The notes beneath the pieces are model-generated. The model had not been told where the DNA came from. It made no database searches and saw only the letters and a list, made by a program, of their open reading frames with translations. Shown one piece after another: positions 23,253-34,842 of a stretch of 64,000 nucleotides of DNA. The stretch's first letter is position 1. Every line of letters starts with the position of its first letter. The DNA lies in contig JAPTOF010000006.1 of the NCBI GenBank assembly GCA_028554755.1, forward strand, positions 16,553,001 through 16,617,000. Direction: 5' to 3'. Source of the stretch: Cordia subcordata. Its lineage: Eukaryota; Streptophyta; Magnoliopsida; Boraginales; Cordiaceae. Both the position numbers and the translations under genes were made by a program.

Positions 23253-23352
23253 GAAACCTAGTATCTTCACTGGTGATCGTGTTTGTAAGGCAGATGGATA
23301 AAGAAACCTAGTATCTTCACTAGTGATCGTGTTTGTAAGGCAAATGGATAAA
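23253..23352. repeat. 50-bp tandem duplication between C gag and protease
   Basis: Two head-to-tail copies starting GAAACCTAGTATCTTCACT at 23253 and 23303, differing at two positions. A 50-base unit shifts the reading frame. Confidence 0.9.
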
Positions 23353-25086
23353 GAACTTTAGGCTCAACATCTCTAGACTCATGGGAATCTACAATAGGTT
23401 GCTTTCTTTCCCAATGTGGGCGGGAAGTACTACTCTCACCATGGTCTCTTATGGGCTCAATTCTCTCTAGAATCTTTCTTAACAGGGCTACGGTCATGGT
23501 CTCTAGACTCAGAAGGACCACTAGGCGTAAGCACTGCATATTCAACTCCTACCCTATTATCCACAACCCTACCGCTCTTAAAAGTGGTGACAGCCTGTGC
23601 CTGAGAAGGGTAAGTGGTATTGGTGGAGGAATAGGACTGAACTTTAGGGTTCACCTTTGGCTGAGAAGGTAACTTCCTTGGGTCTCTAGTGTTTACTTGA
23701 CTGGTTAACTAACCTAATTATGTCTCTAACCTAGCCATGCGCTACCTATCACTAGCAAGTTCCTACTTCATCAATTGAAACATCTTTTTAACTCTATCAT
23801 CGTTAGAAGACTGGCTACAAAAAGAGGTAGGTAATGCTTGAGGCTGAGGAACACTAGGGAGCCAAGGTTGATTAACATGGTAGAAACCGAGGGGATTTGC
23901 TGGACAGGGTCGCTGTTCTAGTGGGGCCTAGGGATAGGAATTATAGGACTTATGCTAACCTTGTCTCCAACAAAACTTAGGGTTATCCCTCTAGCCTAGG
24001 TTGTAATTGTTAGAATACAGGTTATACTTATAAGAATAACCTTGGGTAGTACACACCAACTTCTGCATAAACTCAGGAAACTGGGGTACTAGGAGGCAAG
24101 CCACGGTTTCATGAGATGACTCGGAATAGAAGGCGCACACTTCAACTACCGAAAGGGTAGAGAACAAACCTACAAAGCCAGCTCTATAACTCTTAGAGGA
24201 AAGGGACAAAGAAATGAATTAGTCTAGCTTGTTCGTCAAAGCTTCTACCTTAGTAGGCAAATCTAATGAAACTCTAACCTTATGGACACCTCTTCTATTA
24301 CCTCCTCGATTAGACCTATCTATAGTGAAATTTTGGAAAGAGTTCTCGACTAACAAATTCACTTTCTCCTATGTCTCAGTTGGTCTCAAATTATAGAATC
24401 CACCACCAGAGGTGACATTGCCCATCATTCTATTTTGTTCATTCAAACCTCGAAAGAAATACTGGAATAGATCATGATTACAATATCCGTGGTGAGAACA
24501 CTGCCTAATAAGCTAATTGAACCTCTCTCAAGCTTCATGAAAGGACTCTAGTTTGTGTTGGAAGAAAGTCATAATCAAAGCCCTAAGATCGGCCATCTTG
24601 GCCATGGGGAAGAAGTTTTGGTAGAACCTAGATTGAAGCTCATCCCATGATGTAATGCAACCATTAGGCAATGAATGATACCAAGACTTAGCCTTATCCT
24701 TAAAAGAGAAAAGGAACAACTTGAGGCGAATAACCTCTTGAAACCACATTATGCACATTGAGGGTAGAACTTATCTCTTCAAAAATGGTAATGTGGTCCA
24801 CGAGACTCTCATTGGTCCTTCCATAAAAGGAAGAGAGCATGGCCAACATGCTAGGCTTAATCTTGAAATTTGCCTTCCCTAACCCCAGAACATGAATAGC
24901 CAAATTAGGCTCGAAGGCATTGGGGAGAAAGAATTGCCTAAGCATGGGCTCGTCATCTATGGGTGGGTCTGACCTAAGAGGCTTTTGTCTAAAATGATCT
25001 TGGGCTTGATGCCCATTGTGATCATGCGGTGGAATGGGGTTCATTAAGGAAACGGGAGAAATAGGAGGATTATTTGGCTCGGTCAT
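23353..25086 (-). pseudogene. Element C gag, Athila type
   Basis: Gag polyprotein. The minus-strand start is the 128-codon frame at 25086-24700 (MTEPNNPPISPV). A frameshift at about 24750 leads into RLKLFLFSFKDKAKSWYHSL and WDELQSRFYQNFFPMAKMAD (24758-24528), the Retrotrans_gag capsid core, and then, past a stop, FFRGLNEQNR near 24450. The region to about 23650 is the glutamine- and asparagine-rich linker, including a frame at 24209-23991. The segment around 23740-23660 holds a helix like that in A gag (RMARLETQLG), followed by PSQPKVNPK. The expected CCHC knuckle is not clear. Broken in several places. Confidence 0.8.
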
Positions 25087-25518
25087 CTCCTCAAAAAGAT
25101 CTCCTAAATTCCTAAAGTGTCATGCAATCCTATCGGGTTTGGGATTAAATAGAATTAGGGGATTTCTAAGGGATCTCCTACCAAGATACAATACTATCCT
25201 AACATTGGCCTCTTCAACCCCCGAAACTTCAGCAATATCCTAAATCTATAGCAATAAAGCCACAATCCTAGAAAGTCTACTAAAAACAAAAACAAAAAGC
25301 AAAAAAGGAAAACTAAACAAACAAGCTATGATAAATATGGAAAGTAAACATAAGAAATCAAATGAACCAAAAGCAAAGCAAGATAAGAAATTATCAAATA
25401 AAGCCATCTAAAAGAAGAGCAAGATGAGAAAGTTCTAAAAAACTGTCAAGTTAGAACAAACTAAGACAAATAAAGCAACAAATTAAACACGTAAGCAAAA
25501 AACACAAACCACCATACC

Positions 25519-25536
25519 TTCCTAGCAATGGCGCCA
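25519..25536 (-). promoter_or_regulatory. Element C primer-binding site, tRNA-Asp
   Basis: Minus strand TGGCGCCATTGCTAGGAA matches the complement of the plant tRNA-Asp 3' end with few mismatches, six bases inside the LTR. Confidence 0.85.
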
Positions 25537-25542
25537 AGAACT

Positions 25543-26584
25543 TGATGTCTCTCTAGTGGTGCAAGCCCTAAAGACCTATAAGCGTACGAATCAGTGCAAT
25601 ATAGTGTGTGTAACAGTGAGTGTCAAACTACAGAGAGGCTAATATGTGAAAAGAATCCTAAGCGTATGTGTTCTAAAGAGTGCCTAAAAGAAAACCCAAG
25701 CTAAGCATATTTTTGGAATTTTGGATTAACAGGAGCTCAAGAAAAGAAAATGAAACTACACTTTAGGAAACTAGAATGGAAAATGGGGAAACAAACTAAT
25801 CTAAAAGGGAATTAATTAATAGAAAGGGCGTTTGGAGGACTTATGCTTGCCAATAGGTTATTCTTCACTCTTATGCTTTGGGATTATAGGAAATGACTTA
25901 GCAATGGGATGCTTTTATCTTGGTTGCTATCTAGTGTCCTAATTTATCCCTAGGACTCAGTGTGGGTCTATCCATAAGCATGCACACTTAGAGCCATGGC
26001 GTGGTCCTTATAACCTAGGGCCATAAAAGGGACTAGAAAGCTTCCTAATTGACCTAGAATGAATCTACCCTAGTACCTAAACCATTGATTGGATTTAAAA
26101 CTAAGACCTAGGGTTACTAAGGTCGACTAAACCTATCCAGACTTCTTTTAGCTAGATTTAAAGCTAAAGGGGACTCGATCTAAGCTAGTTCTATATTGTG
26201 CATCATTGTTCTAAGGTCATTATAGTAAGTTAGACTTATGTGTGCATTCCTACATGTTTTAACCTATGGTGTTAAAAATACGTGGAACTATTCACTACCA
26301 AAACATCGTCATATTTGATTTACACCATTAATAGCGATTGGGTACCAACATATAGGCAATATTGGAGTTATATATACTACAAAGCATGCTATTTCTCACA
26401 TAGACATGAACAAAGCAATATCCACTTCATACAATCAATAAATAAACACATAGACATGAATATAAGATGGATTAGAAGTGTTTAGTAGGAAACAAACTCC
26501 AATGTATACACATACTACTCACATAGGCATTTAATCAAACATATAGACATGTATTGAATAAAAGCCATTAAACACGAAAAACAA

Positions 26585-26632
<48 letters not shown>
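25543..26632 (-). repeat. Element C 5' LTR, truncated
   Basis: Matches the first ~1.07 kb of the 3' LTR (9293 onward) and stops in a TA microsatellite, so the U3 part with the promoter is missing. Confidence 0.85.
26594..26632. repeat. TA microsatellite
   Basis: About 19 uninterrupted TA units marking the breakpoint between the truncated C LTR and the chromovirus fragment. Confidence 0.95.
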
Positions 26633-26634
<2 letters not shown>

Positions 26635-27110
26635 CTTAAAATCATTCATGTTTTTCTTTCTTCCTTTCTAGTGATTCATTGAGGATTGTCCTATTATTTT
26701 TTTTGGAGTTCTAGCTACTTGTGTGTGGTTAGGTTTTTAAGTTCAATATCCTAATAGAGTATCGAGGCTTAAATCTCTCTTATTTTTATTCTTGCTTTAA
26801 TTTGTTCTAGGAGATCACAAATAATGTTTTGCATTTCTCTCTGTTGCTTTAATACTTTTACTAGTGCAACCATTTGATTGCCATCAAGGTAAACTCTAGT
26901 TTTGGGATAAAGCTTTGAGTTTTATGGTTCTTACTTATTATTCCATATGAAAAAGGTTTTGGGACCTTAACTAATTGAGGAAAATGGAAGATAAGGTCAA
27001 ACTAATCTAGCCACTCATTAAAGAAGTTTAGGATCAACAAAAAGTTGGGCTAATTTAAAGAGAAAAGGATTAAAGTTTCAAGTAGGTGAGCATGCTTTTG
27101 TAAGGGTGTC
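26633..27110 (+). pseudogene. Chromovirus integrase C-terminal fragment, part 1
   Basis: Plus-strand remnant of a different gypsy lineage. Just before solo LTR E the reading is RKGLKFQVGEHAFVRV (about 27058-27108), the stretch that precedes the chromovirus integrase tail (family form ...LEFQVGDHVFLKV). A further trace (GP, stop, LIEENG) near 26965 fits the block that lies about 40 residues earlier in such integrases. Upstream to 26633 I see only AT-rich sequence that could be decayed integrase. The frame continues in phase at 29097. Confidence 0.6.
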
Positions 27111-27407
27111 TATGTGCTTTGATTTGGTGTATGTTTGTATTGCATTTTCTAATATATTTTTGAGGTGTTATGTGCATATATAGTAGCATTAGTGTAGTAC
27201 ATTTGCTAGAGATAGGCTTAAGTGAAGATAAATGTACGTAGTTGAGTTTTAAAAATAAATGTTACACTAATGGCCTCTTTTTTGATTAATTAAGGGAGTT
27301 TTGGGTCAATGTCAAAGCTTGCAAGATGATGGGTGATGAAGACAAAAGGTGTACGGGTCGTGGAAAAAAGGCTGGAGGTAAAGAAGATGAAGATTGAAGC
27401 AACAAGG

Positions 27408-27560
27408 AGGAACCGGTCGACCCTCAATGGCTACTAGCTGACCGGTAAGGTCAGCCAGTAAATCTAGAGAACAGAAAAGCATATCGACTGAACCTACTGG
27501 CTAACTAGTAAAGTTAGTCGGTAATTCCAGAAAGCCACTTAGAGAACTAGTCAACCCCTC
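27408..27560 (+). promoter_or_regulatory. CCGGTCGACC-type motif array in E U3
   Basis: Repeated short motifs such as ACCGGTCGACC, CTGACCGGTAAGGTCAGCC and CTAACTAGTAAAGTTAGTCG, each followed by an AAATCTAGAGAA or TTCCAGAAAG box, lie directly upstream of the TATA box. Similar arrays are in L (57380-57480), M (59518-59660), C (10730-10850) and F (30640-30750). Confidence 0.5.
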
Positions 27561-27596
27561 TGGTTACTGGCTAGGCTCGAGCAGCGCCACTACTAC

Positions 27597-27605
27597 CTAT
27601 AAATA
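27597..27605 (+). promoter_or_regulatory. TATA box of solo LTR E
   Basis: CTATAAATA downstream of the motif array. The same element occurs in L (57489-57497) and M (59679-59686). Confidence 0.6.
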
Positions 27606-27926
27606 AGACCCAATTTTTAGCATTTATTATTATCAATTCCGACACACTTCGTACCCACTTCACACACACACCAAACTCTAACTCACCTATCTCACACACA
27701 CCTTTTCACACACTTTCCACTTGAATTCATGCTTGTTTGAAGGGATTTAATAACTTTGGAGTAAGGATTTGTTTAGATTTTGTACAAGCATAGCTAGGAT
27801 GGAAAGAAGTTTCATATTTTCTCTTTCATCCTATTTTATATTATGCTTGAGTAGAATTGATTAGGGTGATTTAGCTTGTGTAATGGGTTGATTTAACACT
27901 CTTATATTATGGGATTTGATGGCTTA

Positions 27927-28049
27927 ATATATACATATATATACATACATATATATATATACATGTACATACATATTTATACATATACATATATATATGC
28001 ACGTGTATATATATATATGTATGTATATATATATATATGTAAACATACT
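27927..28049. repeat. TA/CATA microsatellite in LTR E
   Basis: Imperfect TA, CATA and CGTA units. The site corresponds to the TA tracts at 26594-26632 (C) and 57818-57850 (L). It produces a spurious Tyr/Ile-rich open frame. Confidence 0.9.
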
Positions 28050-29096
28050 TGTTTTTCTTGTTCAATGGTTTTTATTCAACACATGTCTAGAAGTTTGATA
28101 AAATGCCTATGTGAGTAGTATATAGATAAATTTGAGTTTGTTTGCTACCAAAAACCTTTAATCGATTATCTAATCATGTCGATGTGTTTATATGTGGATT
28201 TAACGAGGTGGGTCTTACTTTTATTCATGTCTATGTGTATGATAGCATGCCTAGTAATGAATATAATATCAATAATGGCTACATGTTGGCACCCAATTGC
28301 TATTGATGGTATAATCCGAGCATGAAGATGTTTGGTAGTTGAATAGTCCACGTATTCACAAACACCATAGGCAAGTACATGTAGGATTGCACACATAGGT
28401 CAAATCCCGCTTTAGTGACTCTCGAATAACGTTGCACAATTTAGGACTAGCATAGATCAAGTCCTCTTTAGCTTTAAATCCAGCTAACAGGATTGTGGGT
28501 AGATTTAGTCGACCTTAGTAGCCCTAGTCTTGGCTTTAAATCTAGTCAATGGTTTAAGAACTAGGGTAGGTTTGTTCTAGGTTACCTAGGAAGCTATTTA
28601 GTCCCTTCTATGGCCTTAGATGATAAGGACCATGCCGTAACTCTAAGAGTGTGCGCCTAGGGACGAACTCGCACTACTCCTAGGGATAAATTAGGACACT
28701 AGTTAGCAACCTAGCTAAGAGCAACCGATAGTTAAGCTATCTTCAATAATCCCATAGCATTTGAGTCTATAGTCACCCATTAGCAAGTTATCACCCATAA
28801 TCCCATAACCCATTCCAATAGTTAGTTCCTTCTAGAGTAGTTCGTCTCCCTGTTTTCCATTATCGTTTCCTATGGTGTAGTTTAATTTCCTATCTTTTAG
28901 CTCCCATTAAATCCAAAAAGTAGAAAAGAATGGTTAGAGTAGTTTTGTTTTTATGCACTTTCTAGGACACACACGCATAGGATCCTTTCCACGACATCAC
29001 CTCCTTATGATCCAACACCTATTCTCATACACACTAAACTATACTGATCTATGTGCTTGCGGGTCTTTAGGGCTTGCACATCTAGAGAGACACCAA

Positions 29097-29207
29097 GTGT
29101 CTGCAACAAAAGGGTGGTTCAATTTAGGAACTATGAAAAGCTAAATCCGCAATACGTTGGACCTTTTGAGATTTTAGGGCATATTGGTGAGGTCACTTAT
29201 TAGTTAG
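29097..29207 (+). pseudogene. Chromovirus integrase C-terminal fragment, part 2
   Basis: Directly after the E target duplication the plus strand reads SATKG, then VVQFRNYEKLNPQYVGPFEI and LGHIGEVTY followed by a stop and LVIS. This is the conserved integrase tail of chromoviruses (family form KGV-x-RFG...L-P-x-Y-V-G-P-F-E-I). With one copy of GTGTC removed, part 1 and part 2 join in frame across solo LTR E. The fragment ends where the LTR of element F begins. Confidence 0.85.
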
Positions 29208-31093
29208 TGATAAGCTATCCGTGAGCACAAGCCTAAATAGCCCATAAGCATATGGGTTGCATATAGTACATTGTGTGTGAGTGAGAGGCCAAATCTATAG
29301 GGAGGCCTAATTTGTGAGATGTCCTAAGCAATGTGCGTCCTAAAAGACTACGTTTTGGGTCCCTAAACTACAATATTTTTGGGTTTTTAGTTTAATGGGA
29401 GCTTGGGAAAGATAAAACTAATCTAAAGGATTGGAAATAAAAGGTGTGTCTGGGTGTGTGTAATGGGGAAATCAAGCAATCTAAAGGGAGTCAAACACGT
29501 GGAAACGGGAACGAGGGTGATTACATCTTGCAAATGGGTGATTACTATTTCTTTCTAAGGTTTCTTAATGGATTATACTAAGTGCTCTAATCTAGACCTC
29601 TAATTAGCCTCCTAATTGGTACCCTAAGCCTCAGAGTCGGTCTATCCCTAGATGGCAATACCTAGAAGTACGACGTAGTTTTTATGACTTAGGAATTAGG
29701 GCTAACTTATAGGATTCGGTGTGAGTCTGTCCCAAAAACTTTGCCCTACTTAGAGCTATAGTGTGGTGCTTATGAACCTTGGGCATTAGAGTGGACTAAC
29801 TAGTCTTCCTAAGTGAACTAAAGTCAACTAAACCTATCCGAACTCCTATTAGTTGGATTTAAAGCTAAAGGGGACTCGACCTAGGCTAGTTACTAGTTGT
29901 GCACCATTAATCACATCACAATAATGGAAATCAACGATTACGTGCAAAGCATACGCATCTAAGGCATGGCATTCGAGAATATTCTAAAGTATTCTACGAC
30001 TAAGCACATAGATATACTTAGATTGCACCAATTTAAGCAATGGTACCCGACATGTATGCAATAGAAGCTACTTATGCTATTAAGTAAGCAAACATACACA
30101 TAGACATGTATATAAGCATACTCACTTCATGTACTCACCACACAAACACATACACATACTAGCACATTGATTTAGAAATGGTTAATTGCATAATAGGCTT
30201 CAATATACATATGTAACTTCATTGAGGCATTTCTACAAACAAATAGACATTAATGTAAATTTGCCAAAGAAACCTTAAGCATAAAGCATATATATTAAAC
30301 CATCAAGTACCCATTACAAAAGAGTAGTAATCAATCCATAAATACAAGAATAATCACCGTACATGCCCCACTTATACATAAATTAACTTGTGATAAAAGG
30401 GAGAAAAGGAATATACCTTTCTATCCAAAGCTAATCCATTACAATCCAAATATTATGTTTGATCCTCTTAGATCCTTGATTCCAAGTTTTAAATGTGTTT
30501 AGAAGAGTGTGTATAAGGTGGGATTAGGTGAATTTAGGGTTTAAGGAAATGGATGTGTTAAATAGTGGGTGTTCTCTCTAAAAAAATGTTGAAAAGATGC
30601 TTAAATAGAGCTGAAATCGCACAGGGTCAAGGGACCAGCCAAGGGAATGGCCTTAGGGCTTGGTTGATTGGCCTTAGTGGCTTATTCTCTAATTTGGCTA
30701 GGGGTTTAGTCCGTTTGATCGGCCTAGGGAGGAGGTCGGTCAACCTCCCCTGATCTTTGGCCAATTTTTGCTCCTCGCGAGCTAATGTCGTTTCGGGTGC
30801 TCCAATCTTCATTCGGTGACTTTCAAAAGCACTTTTCTTGATCTCTTTGCATTTGAATTGCTCCACATCCCAATCACCATCAATCAAGCTTCGATCATCT
30901 CTCTAAATCTCACTTAAAACAAGCAATAAATGCGCAATAGTGTAGCATTTAAGTTCTATCAATCATGAACATGTAAACCTTAATATACACAAGTATGACC
31001 TAAATGCTATACTAATACACCAAATGAATCACAAAACACCTCAAAACAAGAATAATCATGCAATGCACAAGTACACACAAAACCAACACATCA
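29208..31093 (-). repeat. Element F 3' LTR
   Basis: About 1.89 kb, TGATAAGCT...CACATCA. On the minus strand it has CTATTTAAGC near 30601 as a TATA-like box and copies of the TCGACC-type motifs at 30640-30750. The frames at 30565-30753 and 30627-30887 lie in this promoter-like stretch on opposite strands and look accidental. Confidence 0.8.
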
Positions 31094-31740
31094 ACACCCC
31101 TAAACCTTCTCCTTGCTTGTCCCCAAACAAGCCCAAACCTAAGTCTATCTCTAAGTTGGTAAAAAGAGTTGCATAAAGGATTAACTTGTTATCAAGGAGA
31201 GTCTAAGGAGTATGAAGGGGTCATTCCTTTCGTAAAAGGATCTTCAAGCCTTTTTGGATCCCCCCTTACTTACAGGGGGTCTCACATCTCTGGGAAGTTA
31301 CCAAGTAGCTATCACCACCACAAGCCCAGGGTTCTAACACACGCACACGGGATGTTAATACTTCGTTCCTCCTCAGCTAACATGGCCTTTCTAGCATACA
31401 TATAGCGTCACAAATAAGGAGAAAGAATATACAAACCTAATGGCTCATAAAATGATGTAAAAAGCCTTATTCATAACACATTAAAAGAATGAAACAATAA
31501 CTTATGCTAAGTCGACATTATGCTTTTGGCTTTTTTGCATTTTCTTCATTTTGTTTTTTGGCTTTTTTTTCAAGTTTTCTGCCTTTTTCCATTTTTTAGA
31601 TTTTTTTCACTTTTGGCATACCTCTATTTATACTCTCTTTCAAGCATTTTTTCAAACATGTCATCTACCACATCTACTTCACAAGAATCTACTACCAAAA
31701 TGCCCTCTATTTCGACCATTTCATAAGAATTATCAATTAA
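31094..31740 (-). other. Conserved 3' module, element F
   Basis: Purine tract AAGGAGAAGGTTTAGGGG (minus, about 31097-31114), then the CTTGTCCCCAAACAAG box and the T-rich run (31525-31620). Homology to the other copies fades after 31620. The frames at 31169-31405 and 31520-31748 are low-complexity artefacts. Confidence 0.65.
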
Positions 31741-33889
31741 GCTTATAATAGATAATTATATACTTTGGAAGACTCAAGTTCTTCCAGTTTTGAGCGATCA
31801 TAACCTTTTTGTATTTTCGATGGTTCTTTAACCGAACCCTTTGACCCAAATGCTGTAGACAAGTGGCATAAGCTTTATCAGTTAGTTCTTGGATGGCTCT
31901 TTCTATTTTCGATGCCGTTCTCTCGCAAGTGGTTGACAAGAAAATGGCTCATAATGTCTAGAAGCCACTTGAGGTAATGTACAGTTCTCAATCTCTAGCT
32001 CGCATTTCATTGCTTAAAATTGAGCTTTAAACTCTGGCGAAAAGGATTTGTACTATTCATGAATATATACAATACTAGATAATATGTTTCCAAAATGCAG
32101 TTGAAAACCTGTAACTATCAAGGCTATGACTAGCTCTAAATCACATCCCTTTAGTTCTACTTAATCAATTTAGAATTAGAACAGATAGATTAATCTAATA
32201 AAATTAACATTTTTAAATGCAATAATATAATAGTCATTGGTTTGATGCTTAAAAAACTTGATTCTCAACTCTATGATGCACAAATCGTGAATCACATTCC
32301 TTAGATTCTGTTTAATCAAGATAGAACTGGAATAGATAGATACAATTGCTTTTCTTTTTGCACATTCATACTAATGCAAATAATCTCATATTCACCTAGT
32401 ATTTCTCATCTCACAACTTATTTTTCTTTGTAGCTCGAGTCCCAGTGTGGTAGAATCACATCATTTTTCTACTTCGATCAGTGACAAACATATGCCACTA
32501 ACGGGTGGATGTATCATAATGCAATCGAGCAGATGAGTTGTTTATTACTTCAAACTAAAAATTCTCTAGCATTAAGCCTATTAGGTTTAGCCTCATTTGA
32601 AACAATCCTAATGTGAATAAATTGATTAAGTATTTAGTTTCTAGGAAATCAAAATTTGATTTGTATTTTGAAATGAATAAATTCTGTTAAGCATAAAGTG
32701 GGAAAGAACAATTGATTTAAAAATTTATATAGGAATTAAAAAATAATTAGAAGTATAAATTCGTCCGAGTTTATAGTGGGATAGAGACTTAATAAAGAAT
32801 ATATCCTGTGTAATACACTACCAAATGCATGTTCTTATATACTTATTTATTATTTATGACAAATTTTTGTATTCTAATTGATGATGTAATACAAATATAT
32901 CTTTTGAATTTTATTGTTTGTTAGTTTTTTTTCACTAATCATGTATTGAAGTATATGACTTTATATAGGGATTACAAAACGAAAAAGAGGAATACGATTA
33001 ATCTTAGTGTCTTATTTTTAAATATTATAGTTAAAAGTAATATAATATATATTTTGAAAATATTCTATAAAAATATATATAGAAAGTCATGTATTCTATT
33101 TTCAAAAGTAAGATTATTTTTAATCTCCAAAATATAGACATAGAATCGTATTAGAAATGTGAAAAATAGTAATAACCATAGTACAATTACTGGATCAAAA
33201 CCATTCAAGAACGTATATATAGAAAAATTGAAACAAAAATTTATATGGAAGTTGTACCATGTCGTTGCACATTCAAAAAAAGAATAAAAACAGAAGGAAA
33301 AGTTGAGAAAGCAAACTCTAAAGCAACTTCGAATACAATTTATAGCCACCATCACATAGAAAAAATCCTTAGCAACCTTGACATGCCAACATTGGAACCA
33401 TCAGATAAATCATTTTGGGCAATCGAAGCATTAAGAATGAATCTCGAGATCTGTAGATTTTCAAAAAGAAAATTGAATAGCATAAGAGAGAAGATATAGA
33501 TGCATGCGAAATTAATAGGTTTGTTGGCATTAATGGGATAAATGAAGGAGTTAATGTTAAATTCATAAAACCAAAAATAAAAAATAAAAAAGAAGAAGCA
33601 TCTAGAATAGAATGTAAATATAGCTGGAATGGATAAATGAAAACACGATTTGGCCAAAAAAAAAAAGAAAGATAAATAGAAATACGTGTATACAAACTAC
33701 CTCTTGTGCAAAAATATGTTTTCATTAATGCAAGTTAGCAGATAGTAAATAATGAAAGAACAATTATTGAAACGCGTGAGGTCAAAATCTATTTCTGCTG
33801 AGTAAATGAATAATTAAAAAACAAAAGAAAAAGCAAAAATGTGACACGTGGTGCAATATGGTACAGGTGATCATTACTTTATAGTATAG
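31741..33889. other. Unassigned AT-rich sequence
   Basis: About 2.1 kb that I cannot link to any element here. A 68-codon minus frame (31939-31733) reads MSTTCERTASKIERAIQELT and ends in a Lys/Tyr/Ile-rich tail. It is less AT-biased than its surroundings and could be a fragment of a host gene or transposon, but I recognise no family. From 32040 to 33890 the sequence is very AT-rich. The frames at 33245-33499 (plus) and 33065-33725 (minus) overlap on opposite strands and show no motif. It may be original intergenic DNA. Confidence 0.4.
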
Positions 33890-34520
33890 ATGCAAAATCT
33901 TGGTCTTTAAAGCTTGCTAGTGCTGGAAAACTTATTGATGAAGAAGATTTAATTCTCTGGACATTAGGGTTAACCTTAGATTATGATCCTATTATTGCTG
34001 CAATAAACTTACTTCCAACCTCACCTTCATTTGCTGAAGTATGCATTATGTTATTAGATTATGAGTTGCTCATCCATGCTTCTGCAAATGTGATTGATAA
34101 ACAGGCTTCAATCTCTATTAATTCTTCTTTCATTCATCCAAAGTCATCTGTGTCATCTCCTCTTTATTTTTATGCAAGCTCTGCTAATCAAAATAATAAT
34201 ACTCCAAGTTGAGGTGTGCATGGTCACAGATGTGGCGTGGTAACTTTGGGTGTGGTCATGGAAGATCAGGTGCAAGAACATTTTCTAATTGTCAACAACA
34301 GCAACCTTCTCAGCCATCTTGATTCAGTACATATTGTCTACTATAAGTATAAGCACCCCTTTCATAAATCCAATTATTGTTGGGCCTCTACTAATGTTGT
34401 TGTAGTGAATTCAAAGATGTTTCCCACTATGCAAATTACTGACAATACTGATTCATAATAGACCTTGATACTGGTGCAACTTATCACATGGCTCTTAGTG
34501 ATGAGAAATTAAATGGTAAG
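33890..34520 (+). pseudogene. Element G gag C-terminal half and protease start
   Basis: The plus frame from 33893 reads KLASAGKLIDEEDLILWTLG and LDYDPIIAAINLL, then FAEVCIMLLDYELLIHASA, the C-terminal capsid block of Copia Gag. A stop at 34210 interrupts a Gly/Arg-rich segment. Near 34350 YYKYKHPFHKSNYC is a decayed CCHC knuckle. At 34468-34482 the reading DTGAT followed by YHMA is the protease active site. The frame is broken at 34455-34462. The piece ends at the GTAAG target copy of element H. Confidence 0.8.
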
Positions 34521-34706
34521 TAAAAGATATAAATGAGAAAAATGATTTCTGGTTGTATTCTCTTGTGAAGTGTTACAATATATATAGACTAGAATACAAG
34601 ATCTCATAAGTATAAAAGAGTCCCACACAAGCATAATCATATATCTGGTATACATTGAGATTACACAAAATCATTTTTTTGTATATTCAAATTTATCACA
34701 TTATCA
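34521..34706 (-). repeat. Element H 3' LTR
   Basis: 186 bases, TAAAAGATATAAATGAG to AATTTATCACATTATCA. Its partner is 44011-44199. Minus-strand ends are TGATAA and TTTTA, so the terminal CA is lost or unusual. A TATATATA box lies in the middle. Confidence 0.9.
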
Positions 34707-34720
34707 CCCCCCGTCAAGCG
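34707..34720 (-). promoter_or_regulatory. Element H polypurine tract
   Basis: Minus strand CGCTTGACGGGGGG directly before the LTR. Confidence 0.8.
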
Positions 34721-34842
34721 AAGTTGGTTGACAAACCGCAAGCTTGGGTTAAAGATGCTTAAAATGATTAGTAGACAACCTTTTAGTCATTGCATTAGCT
34801 AATTGATCAATGGAGGAGATGAATTGAATTTGTAGTTCACTA

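Larger units (their letters stand above)
9293..26632 (-). mobile_element. Element C, Athila-like gypsy element (autonomous type)
   Basis: Minus-strand LTR retrotransposon. From right to left it has a truncated 5' LTR, a tRNA-Asp primer site, gag, protease, a linker, the first half of RT (interrupted by element D at 13088-22010), a long 3' non-coding module, a purine tract and a complete 3' LTR. The two LTRs share their first ~1.07 kb (9293 onward and 25543 onward, e.g. TGATGTCTCTCTAG). RT breaks off after the catalytic block, and RNase H and integrase are absent. It is the only gag-pol representative of the LTR family that also includes E, F, K, L, M and N. Confidence 0.85.
27111..29096 (+). 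mobile_element. Solo LTR E (family of element C)
   Basis: A single LTR of about 1985 bases in plus orientation, related to the C LTR read in reverse. It has the same GGGCTTGCA-x-x-TCTAGAGAGACA end, TATA box and TA-rich site. It is flanked by the perfect 5-bp target duplication GTGTC (27106-27110 and 29097-29101) with no internal sequence, the result expected from LTR-LTR recombination. The inner ends are TATGTG...CACCA, so the first G of TG has probably been lost. The open frames at 27909-28118 and 28166-28396 are not genes. Confidence 0.88.
29208..31740 (-). mobile_element. Element F, 3' end of a C-family element
   Basis: Minus-strand element represented only by its 3' LTR (29208-31093) and about 650 bases of the conserved 3' module. 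Coding sequence is missing. The LTR outer end (TGATAAGCTATCCGTGAGCA) belongs to the same subtype as K, L and N rather than C, E and M. Confidence 0.8.

Noticed and set aside
25519..25536. tRNA-like sequence TGGCGCC and similar at 4131, 56814 and 58901
   Set aside because: Only the last 18 bases are complementary to tRNA-Asp and they sit next to LTR ends; these are primer-binding sites, not tRNA genes.
27909..28118. Open frame rich in Tyr, Ile and His
   Set aside because: Translation of a TA/CATA microsatellite inside solo LTR E.
33352..33725. Two overlapping Phe-rich minus frames, possible membrane protein
   Set aside because: Hydrophobicity comes from T-rich DNA; the frames overlap each other and a plus frame, with no conserved feature.
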